DNA of 12,738 nt from Methylaequor sp002691245 (lineage in GTDB: Bacteria; Pseudomonadota; Alphaproteobacteria; Methylaequorales; Methylaequoraceae): NCBI GenBank assembly GCA_002691245.1, contig NZHH01000032.1, positions 1 to 12,738 on the forward strand. Reading direction: 5' to 3'. The position numbers and the translations under genes were made by a program. How positions within the stretch are numbered: position 1 is the stretch's first letter; every line of letters begins with the position of its first letter. This document shows, one piece after another, positions 7,449 to 12,738 of this stretch. Under the pieces are notes generated by a model, which ran no database searches, was not told the DNA's origin, and saw nothing but the letters and a program-made list of their open reading frames with translations.

Positions 7449-7883
7449 GTCTTTAGCATTATTTTTTGCTTCAGCATTTTCTTTGCCACTTAAATGAAAA
7501 AGTCCTGTTAACTTTGTCATCATTGAAGATTCGAAATCATCGACCACGCCATCAGACAATATGATTTTCCACAGATATTCAAAAATAAGGATAATCTCTT
7601 CTTTATTAAAATTATCTCTGATATCTTTGGTCAAAGAATAGATTTCAATGCTTTCTTCGGAATTTTTAGTTGCTTTGGATAGGCAATTTTGAATGTCACT
7701 ATCTTCTAGATGAAGCTTATTCTTTAATATTCTCTTGATCAGATCATTTTCAGTTTCAGAAAAATTGTCATCGCTTTTAGCACATTCAACTAATAATGTG
7801 GTTATCAAAGTGGCTTTGTCTAGGTTGTTAAAGTCATCTATTTTTAGATTGTTCTTCTTAATTTTTTCAAATATTTCTAACAT
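7434..7883 (-). CDS. TerB-like helical protein
   Basis: This soluble, acidic protein of 149 residues resembles the TerB (tellurite-resistance B) fold, a helical bundle with paired acidic sites that may bind metal. The two matching half-motifs are LITTLLVECAKSDDNFSETENDLIKRILKNKL and IFEYLWKIILSDGVVDDFESSMMTKLTGLFHL: each has a long helix, then a D-x-D/D-x-E cluster, then another helix. Many proteobacteria carry such single-domain TerB proteins outside any ter operon, and no other ter gene is seen here. I chose ATG at 7883; a GTG at 7910 would add nine residues. A TATAAT on this strand (7930-7925) would put transcription start almost on that GTG, and AGAGG lies 13 bases before the ATG. It is divergent from the receptor gene. 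Confidence 0.72.
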   Translation of the reverse strand: MLEIFEKIKKNNLKIDDFNNLDKATLITTLLVECAKSDDNFSETENDLIKRILKNKLHLEDSDIQNCLSKATKNSEESIEIYSLTKDIRDNFNKEEIILIFEYLWKIILSDGVVDDFESSMMTKLTGLFHLSGKENAEAKNNAKDSLNQ

Positions 7884-7911
7884 ATAGTATAGATAGCCTC
7901 TGGCAAACACA

Positions 7912-7952
7912 TTGACAAGAAATAATTATATAATAAAATGTNTCGAGTTTAA
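7912..7952. promoter_or_regulatory. AT-rich divergent promoter region, TerB-like gene / receptor gene
   Basis: On the plus strand, a perfect TTGACA (7912-7917) and a perfect TATAAT (7929-7934) occur before the receptor gene, but only 11 bases apart, too close for one standard promoter. The TATAAT may work alone or with another upstream contact. On the minus strand, TATAAT (7930-7925) with a weak TTAAAC (7952-7947), 16 bases apart, could serve the TerB-like gene. The two -10 boxes overlap, so the genes may compete for polymerase. The N at 7942 lies inside this region. Confidence 0.35.
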
Positions 7953-7975
7953 CAGAATTATTCATCCTTAAATCC

Positions 7976-10483
7976 ATGAAAAGAAACTCCATTCCATTCC
8001 TATTTACTTTTCTTCCAGTTTTGGTTTTAAGTCAGGAAAATACATATGTTGCTCCTGATGTTAACATCATTTCAGTTACACCAGTTCAAGGATCTGGATT
8101 AAGTATCGATAGAGTTCCTGGAAAAATTCAAACAATAAGTAGGGATCAACTTGGAAAGAAGAAAAACTTGTCAATTACAGAAACTCTGAACNGAGAAACA
8201 ACCGGAATATCTTTATTTAACCTTAATAGTTCTCCAATGCAAAATGATATTAATTTTAGAGGTTATGTTGGTGGTCCACTACTTGGGACTGCTCAGTCGA
8301 TAGCTGTTTATCAAAANGGTATGAGAGTGAATGAATCTTTCGGTGAAGTTGTTCAATGGGATTTNGTTCCTGATTTTGCTACACACAGTATGCAAATTTT
8401 TACTGGTGGNGACCCTGTCTTCGGACAAAATGCNCTTGGTGGCGCAATAACAATGGAAATGAAGAACGGTTTTAATTTTCAAGGAGCNAACTTAACTACT
8501 TCTGGTGGAAATCATGGAAGAACCAANGAAGTNCTTGAGTACGGTAAACAATTTGGAGATGTTGGNGTATATTTNGGCGCTAATTTCAATTATGANAATG
8601 GTTACAGAAAANATTCAGAGTCATATCTTAANACNGTTTTTGGCGATGTAAGATATAGACCAGACGAAGATACAGAACTATTCGTAAATTTNGGTCAAGC
8701 CTNCACAGATTTAAGAGGTAATGGGGCAGTTCCNCTTACTTTAATGGATNTAGAGGGAAGAGATGCTGTCTATACTTATCCTGATGCCACACACAATAAG
8801 AATTATTATGCTAATTTTGGTGGCAACCACTTCCTAAGTGATAAATTATCTATTCAGGGAAATATCTATTACCGNCATATGGAAAGAAGAAACTACAATG
8901 GNGACGAATTTGAGGCAGGCGATTGTGGTAAGGGTTATAATTTTACTCAAGGTACAGCAGACGGAATNCTTTGTTCAGAGTTAGAGGTTGGTGGTGGGTC
9001 CGACGAANAATACTTAGATTTGGCGGGCGCGGNAATTNATTANACGAAATTAGGTTTNTCNCTAGAAGATGACGAAAATGAGGTAGAGAACATTGGTGCA
9101 ATTAATAGATCCAATACCAAACAAAACCAAATGGGANTAAATTTCCAATCAACTTANGATTTTGATTTTTACAACAAAAATAATACATTAATTACAGGAA
9201 TGAACTACGAATTTTCTCACAATAGCTTNGGGGCATCNACTGAACTNGGAATTATTCAAGNTGANAGAGGAGTTCAGGGTACTGGAGTTCTTCTNAGTCN
9301 AGATTCAGAGNCTGAAAATATCTTTATNACAAATTTAGAAGCNACAACTCATAACGTTGCTNTGTATGGTAGCAACACAATTGATCTTGATGAATTAACT
9401 TCNTTAAACCTTTCGGGAAGATGGAATTGGGCATCACTGAAGATGGATGATCAATACTCTACTGCACTAGAGGGGCATCATTTTTTTAATGAATTTAACC
9501 CTGGAATTGGTATTACAAGAAAACTTGGAGATACATTNNTTGTTGGTAATACNNCNGTATACGCAACATACAANGAGTCTAGTCGTACNCCTTCAATCGC
9601 TGAGCTTGGGTGTGCGGATCCNAATCAACCNTGTCGATTACCTAATTCATTTCAAGCAGANCCTCCTTTGGACCAAGTNAAAAATAGGAGTTTTGAATTT
9701 GGAGCAAGNGGAGCAAAAAANGATTTAAGCTTATTTGGTTTNAACCACTCTNTAANTTGGAATGCCACAGCTTTTGCTGGAAGAAACTNCAATGATATCA
9801 TNTTCATAGGTGGAAANAGAGTTGGTACAGGTTATTTTAGAAATGTAGGAAATACTCAAAGAATGGGAACAGAACTNGCTCTAAACGGCACATTGGGTAG
9901 TAAATGGACATGGTATGGGAACTATTCTTACGTAAGAGCATCTTTTGAAACTCATCAATTAATTGCTAGTGCAGGTCATGGATCTAATCCNCANGCTTGT
10001 GAAGGTCCTGAAGAATATGGAGGTGGNGGGAATGCTNCTGCTNNAGCTGATCAGNANTCTTGTGAAGCCAGAGAGGCNTATCAAATTGAAATTGGACCTG
10101 GAGANACAATNCCTGGTNTTTCTCCTCATATTGGGAGNGTGGGCATTGGATATGCTCCTNCAGACGGTNTTAATTTGTTTGTGGATACGGAGTATAACTC
10201 CCGTCAATTTTATAGAGGNGATGANAATAATAACGAGGGAAAACAAGTGGCCGGCTATTTTTTANTAAACGCCTCAGCGGAATACTCNGTACCTATNAGA
10301 NATCCAAATGGAAANGGATTTAGTACAACTTTCTTTTTTGAAGGAAGAAATCTTTTAGATACAAATTTTGAAACCGGAGGAATACTCGCCGAGAACGAAG
10401 TTGATGGAACTGGTGGAAGTGGAACATTNGTTACACCCGGCCAACCTTTGACTGTCTTTGGGGGTATGAGGCTCANCTGGTAG
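7976..10483 (+). CDS. TonB-dependent outer-membrane receptor (with many ambiguous bases)
   Basis: This 835-residue receptor should form a 22-stranded outer-membrane barrel with an N-terminal plug, importing a substrate with energy from TonB-ExbBD. The signal peptide is about residues 1-19, followed by a possible TonB-contact stretch (DVNIISVTPVQ, 28-38). The plug is about 46-165, with INFRGY, LLGTAQSIAVYQ-GMRVNESFGEVVQWD and PVFGQN-LGGAI. Late in the barrel is GCAD-NQ-CRLPNSFQA-PPLDQ (about 544-567), typical of a widespread proteobacterial receptor group whose substrate I cannot name. The protein ends in tryptophan, as barrel proteins usually end in an aromatic residue. About 85 Ns occur, yet the frame never breaks, so each N stands for one real base. 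Two TAN codons (9041-9043, 9155-9157) could be read as stops but are most simply Tyr. No clear Shine-Dalgarno sequence precedes the ATG. Confidence 0.93.
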   Translation: MKRNSIPFLFTFLPVLVLSQENTYVAPDVNIISVTPVQGSGLSIDRVPGKIQTISRDQLGKKKNLSITETLNXETTGISLFNLNSSPMQNDINFRGYVGGPLLGTAQSIAVYQXGMRVNESFGEVVQWDXVPDFATHSMQIFTGXDPVFGQNXLGGAITMEMKNGFNFQGXNLTTSGGNHGRTXEXLEYGKQFGDVXVYXGANFNYXNGYRKXSESYLXXVFGDVRYRPDEDTELFVNXGQAXTDLRGNGAVXLTLMDXEGRDAVYTYPDATHNKNYYANFGGNHFLSDKLSIQGNIYYXHMERRNYNXDEFEAGDCGKGYNFTQGTADGXLCSELEVGGGSDEXYLDLAGAXIXXTKLGXXLEDDENEVENIGAINRSNTKQNQMGXNFQSTXDFDFYNKNNTLITGMNYEFSHNSXGAXTEXGIIQXXRGVQGTGVLXSXDSEXENIFXTNLEXTTHNVAXYGSNTIDLDELTXLNLSGRWNWASLKMDDQYSTALEGHHFFNEFNPGIGITRKLGDTXXVGNXXVYATYXESSRXPSIAELGCADXNQXCRLPNSFQAXPPLDQXKNRSFEFGAXGAKXDLSLFGXNHSXXWNATAFAGRNXNDIXFIGGXRVGTGYFRNVGNTQRMGTEXALNGTLGSKWTWYGNYSYVRASFETHQLIASAGHGSNXXACEGPEEYGGXGNAXAXADQXSCEAREXYQIEIGPGXTXPGXSPHIGXVGIGYAPXDGXNLFVDTEYNSRQFYRXDXNNNEGKQVAGYFLXNASAEYXVPXRXPNGXGFSTTFFFEGRNLLDTNFETGGILAENEVDGTGGSGTXVTPGQPLTVFGGMRLXW

Positions 10484-10553
10484 TTAAAATCTAATNNCTA
10501 ATTCATTATTATTTTTTGAGTTAANAAANATATACAAGTTCATTAAAAATTTA

Positions 10554-10610
10554 GAAAATCCTCTTTGAAATNCNNTTAGCCATTATNAGNAANGGTTAAA
10601 AAGGATTTTC
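10554..10610 (+). ncRNA. Candidate structured element in the 3' flank of the receptor gene
   Basis: GAAAATCCT (10554-10562) pairs perfectly with AGGATTTTC (10602-10610). After one mismatch, TTTGA (10564-10568) pairs with TTAAA (10596-10600, one G-T). This gives a stem of about 14 pairs starting 70 bases after the receptor stop. Six Ns fall in the inner loop (10572-10593) and none in the arms, or in 10530-10571 and 10594-10637 generally. No T-run follows, so it is not a textbook terminator. It may protect the 3' end of the mRNA or be a small RNA. Confidence 0.4.
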
Positions 10611-10701
10611 AAACTGCATTTTGCGTAAATGAGATTTNCTTNGNANTCTTGTTTAGANTNANAAAGACACTNATAACAATTGAAAATTAAATTGGTGTAT
10701 C

Positions 10702-10722
10702 AAGTATCAGTTGNTGATANTT
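10702..10722. repeat. Small hairpin with variable loop and one variable paired base
   Basis: TATCA (10705-10709) pairs with TGATA (10715-10719) around the loop GTTGN. Two more A-T pairs (10702-10703 with 10721-10722) extend it if the N at 10720, opposite G10704, is C or T. Either reading would keep the 8-bp stem. Confidence 0.3.
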
Positions 10723-10850
10723 CAATATAACAATTGACNATTCATTAATGAAAAGGATTNNAAAGTGAATTNTATTAATTTTTAAAAAAACTTGGATTTT
10801 ATTAANAATNATAAANGAAAAAAATTACGTAAAGATTAAAGGTATTAAAT

Positions 10851-10925
10851 ATGAAAGTAAAAAATCTTAACAAATTTATTAAAACAATTATAAAAATTGG
10901 ATTCGGAGTTAAAATTCTTTTTTAA
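10851..10925 (+). CDS. Possible small ORF (24 codons), unproven
   Basis: ATG at 10851 opens a 24-codon frame ending in TAA at 10923-10925. The predicted peptide is strongly basic and otherwise hydrophobic (MKVKNLNKFIKTIIKIGFGVKILF), so it could be a small amphipathic membrane peptide. AAAGG (10838-10842) lies eight bases before the ATG, a better ribosome-binding spacing than most genes in this window have. Against it: lysine/isoleucine-rich short frames arise easily in AT-rich DNA, and I see no convincing promoter. It lies just outside the ambiguous block. Confidence 0.2.
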   Translation: MKVKNLNKFIKTIIKIGFGVKILF

Positions 10926-10998
10926 TTTGATTTTAGAAGAATGTAACAAAATATAGTATAAAGGGTGTTAACTCACATAATTAATATTCAGAATAAGC

Positions 10999-11031
10999 GA
11001 GGAAAGAAATATAATAAACTATTCTTTCCTC
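10999..11031. terminator. Hairpin between the convergent receptor and nhaD genes
   Basis: GAGGAAAGAA (10999-11008) and TTCTTTCCTC (11022-11031) form a perfect 10-bp stem around a 13-base loop. It lies 18 bases beyond the nhaD stop on the minus strand and over 500 bases after the receptor gene. It is the most G+C-containing inverted repeat of the stretch. There is no strong T-run on either side, so it may act as an mRNA-end stabiliser rather than a classical terminator. Confidence 0.5.
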
Positions 11032-11049
11032 TATAATTTGATTTTCTAA

Positions 11050-12465
11050 TTATTTCTCTAGTGGGACTAAGTCAAATAGATGTTGATTCATCCATAAATG
11101 GACAATTATACAGGCAGCATAACCCAGTAGTATGGCCCAGGCCCATTTTAAATGAGCAAAAAAGGTATATACACCTCTTGCTTGACCCATTAATGCAACA
11201 CCTGCTGCTGAACCAATTGATAATAAGGAACCACCAGTACCTGCGGTAAGAGTTATCAGTAACCATTGTCCCATATCCATTGACGGATGAGCGGTCAGTA
11301 CTGCATAAACTATTGGTATATTGTCTATTATTGCAGATAGAATCCCTACTAAGACATTTGCATAAGTAGCACCTAGTGTTACATACATGTCATCGGAAAT
11401 AAGCTTTAAATAACCTAACGAAGCAAGACCCCCTACAGCCACTAGTATTCCATAGAAAAATAACAAGGTGTCCCATTCAGCTCTACCCGTAATAACAAAA
11501 ATATCAAATTTATTTTTATCAGGAAATTTTGTTTTAAGGAAATATCCATATGTTCCTAGCATCCCTAAACCAAACATCATTCCAAGGACTGGTGGCATGT
11601 GAAGAACATTATGTCCAGTAACTGTTAGAGTAATGGTCAGAATGCCCAAAAATGCTATAACATTTCCGCCCGGAAGTATTTGTACTTTTTTTCCATCTCC
11701 TTTTGGGATTTCGTTTGGAATAGCGAAATACATTATAGTGGCAGGGACTACATAGTTTACAACAGAGGGAACAAAAATATTAAAGAAATCAAAGAATGAG
11801 ACAAATCCTCTTTGCCAAACCATCAATGTTGTAATATCGCCAAATGGAGAGAACGCTCCGCCTGCATTCGCGGCAACAACTATATTAATAAGTCCAGGAA
11901 CTATAAACTTTTTATTACCTCTTCCTGCTACCATAACAACTGTTCCAAGAATAAGTGCAGTAGTCAAATTATCAGCTATGGGAGACAGAAAGAATGCAAT
12001 AACACCCGAAATTAGAAAAATTTTTTTATAACTAAAGTTATTATTAGATAACCATGAACACAGTGCGTCGAACATTCTTCTTTCAGTCAAGGAGTTCACA
12101 TACGCCATTGCCACAAATAAGAAAAAGAATAACTCTGCAAATTCTAGAACAACATGTCTAAATTGTGTTTCAGCCCATTTTGGATCAATAGAAGGATCTT
12201 GTGAAGCAACATATGCAATTACAACCCAAATAATTGTTGCAGCTAAGATTACTGGTTTTGACTTTCTGAAATGAGTAAATTCTTCAGCCATAACAAATCC
12301 ATAGGCAATAACAAAGATCAGAATACAAAAAATACCTACAGGGCTAAAAATCATATTTAAAGTTGTTGGTCCTCCGGAAGCATCGGCTGCCCAAACTAAA
12401 CTTGGTAGAAAATTAAATGAAAGAAATGTTAATAAAAAAATGTTAAGTTTAAATAAAAAATTCAT
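11050..12465 (-). CDS. nhaD: NhaD-type Na+/H+ antiporter
   Basis: NhaD proteins exchange cytoplasmic Na+ (or Li+) for external H+ across the inner membrane and belong to the ion-transporter superfamily with ArsB and CitM. This one has 471 residues, normal for the family, with about a dozen hydrophobic segments. Key conserved sites are SPIADNLTTALILG (161-174), NAGGAFSPFGDITTLMVW (200-217), IIDNIPIVYA (379-388) and AGTGGSLLSIGSAAG (408-422); the Asp-Asn pairs and the two broken-helix GGxxS/G regions are typical of the transport core. The N-terminus (1-27, ending VWA|AD) looks like a cleavable signal peptide, also common in NhaD. The ATG at 12465 is well supported by AGGGG about seven bases upstream. 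It fits a sodium-rich marine habitat. Confidence 0.93.
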   Translation of the reverse strand: MNFLFKLNIFLLTFLSFNFLPSLVWAADASGGPTTLNMIFSPVGIFCILIFVIAYGFVMAEEFTHFRKSKPVILAATIIWVVIAYVASQDPSIDPKWAETQFRHVVLEFAELFFFLFVAMAYVNSLTERRMFDALCSWLSNNNFSYKKIFLISGVIAFFLSPIADNLTTALILGTVVMVAGRGNKKFIVPGLINIVVAANAGGAFSPFGDITTLMVWQRGFVSFFDFFNIFVPSVVNYVVPATIMYFAIPNEIPKGDGKKVQILPGGNVIAFLGILTITLTVTGHNVLHMPPVLGMMFGLGMLGTYGYFLKTKFPDKNKFDIFVITGRAEWDTLLFFYGILVAVGGLASLGYLKLISDDMYVTLGATYANVLVGILSAIIDNIPIVYAVLTAHPSMDMGQWLLITLTAGTGGSLLSIGSAAGVALMGQARGVYTFFAHLKWAWAILLGYAACIIVHLWMNQHLFDLVPLEK

Positions 12466-12520
12466 ATTGCCCCTATTTTTGATATTTTTAACAAAACAAA
12501 TATATAATTCTTGAAAAATA

Positions 12521-12738
12521 ATGACAAGTAAAAGAAAACAAATAAAAAAAACACCTATTTCTATCTTTTTTTCGGAGCGTCAAATTCCAAAAGAATACAC
12601 AAAAATTAAATTTGAAGAATACAGTTCATATTCTTTTTTTAAATCAGATCAAAAAATTTTTGTAAATCTATCAAAAATATCTAATCTTAACTCCCTACAA
12701 AAAAACTATAAATTACTCCAGATTGGATCAGCGGTAAA
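12521..12738 (+). CDS. Start of an unrecognised gene, running off the window
   Basis: An ATG at 12521 opens a frame with no stop through the last base (72 codons visible). The visible N-terminus is basic (MTSKRKQIKKTPIS), then mixed with many Lys, Ser, Tyr and Phe residues; it ends LQKNYKLLQIGSAVK. I see no signal peptide and no motif that I can name. The gene is divergent from nhaD with only 55 bases between starts, so both promoters must share that AT-rich spacer. Frame length in AT-rich DNA supports a real gene, but function cannot be given. Confidence 0.6.
   Translation, partial: MTSKRKQIKKTPISIFFSERQIPKEYTKIKFEEYSSYSFFKSDQKIFVNLSKISNLNSLQKNYKLLQIGSAV

Larger units (their letters stand above)
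7942..10816. other. Block of ambiguous bases (likely collapsed sequence variants)
   Basis: Every N in the window lies here. By hand count about 85 fall in the receptor gene: about 58 at third, 19 at first and 8 at second codon positions. About 27 more lie in the 330 bases after it. Density is about 3.4% in the gene, near 7% at its third positions, and about 8% in the non-coding flank. At least five of the first-position Ns are in NTA or NGA codons, which can also be silent. This is what co-assembled alleles or paralogues would give. The first 215 bases of the gene contain none. Counts could be off by a few. Confidence 0.85.
10484..11049. other. Non-coding stretch between receptor gene and nhaD
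   Basis: These 566 bases between two convergent genes contain no convincing ordinary gene. They hold a large inverted repeat (10554-10610) and a small hairpin CATTT-TGCGT-AAATG (10617-10631). A second hairpin lies at 10702-10722. An 11-base direct repeat, ATAACAATTGA, occurs at 10673-10683 and 10727-10737. There is a perfect 12-bp palindrome TTCATTAATGAA (10741-10752), a possible 24-codon ORF (10851-10925) and a terminator-like hairpin (10999-11031). Ns stop at 10816. Confidence 0.7.

Noticed and set aside
7434..7910. Tellurite-resistance operon
   Set aside because: Only a single TerB-like domain is present, with no TerC, TerD or other ter genes nearby.
9959..10268. Overlapping frames on both strands inside the receptor gene
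   Set aside because: They are rich in ambiguous codons and lie within the receptor reading frame, whose family motifs run continuously to the terminal tryptophan.
10484..11049. CRISPR array or mobile-element end
   Set aside because: The repeats are short, unequal and unspaced; there is no regular repeat-spacer pattern, no transposase and no terminal repeat pair.

Overview
This AT-rich window (by eye roughly 30% G+C) looks like chromosomal DNA from a streamlined, probably marine, low-GC proteobacterium. The reasons are very short intergenic spaces, overlapping gene ends, a TonB-dependent outer-membrane receptor (so a Gram-negative envelope), a NhaD-type Na+/H+ antiporter, and a tRNA that encodes its own CCA. 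The pheT-lepA-tRNA-Ser order and the MarR subtype make me lean towards an alphaproteobacterium, with low confidence. Scattered N bases show that the sequence is a consensus, probably from a metagenome or mixed population.

Layout. 2-2495 (+): the 3' end of pheT, complete lepA three bases later, and tRNA-Ser(GGA) one base after the lepA stop, which is a translation-related transcription unit. 2579-3064 (-): a small secreted protein of unknown function. 3289-3696 (+): a MarR-family regulator whose stop codon overlaps that of the convergent selO (-). selO starts from TTG inside the stop of an upstream DUF445 membrane-protein gene, so the two form a coupled pair (3693-5845). 6024-6494 (-): an NTF2/SnoaL-like protein. 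6607-7448 (+): an exported CIA30-domain protein and a TIGR03643/DUF2805 protein, five bases apart. 7434-7883 (-): a TerB-like protein. 7976-10483 (+): a large TonB-dependent receptor. 10484-11049: a non-coding stretch with several inverted repeats. 11050-12465 (-): nhaD. 12521-end (+): the start of an unrecognised gene.

The most striking signal is the distribution of Ns. All lie between 7942 and 10816, on the receptor gene and about 330 bp of its 3' flank. By hand count about 85 fall in the gene without breaking the frame: about 58 at third, 19 at first and 8 at second codon positions. The non-coding flank is more than twice as dense. That is the pattern of real sequence variation under purifying selection (co-assembled alleles or paralogues), not random base-call failure. 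Several replacement-type Ns cluster in what look like surface loops of the receptor. In the 3' flank, the arms of a large inverted repeat are free of Ns while its loop holds six, which suggests a conserved RNA structure behind the receptor gene.

Functionally, the window mixes core translation factors with envelope and ion functions (receptor, antiporter, DUF445 protein, exported CIA30 protein) and possible redox or stress functions (SelO, MarR). I see no phage, transposon, CRISPR or defence operon.
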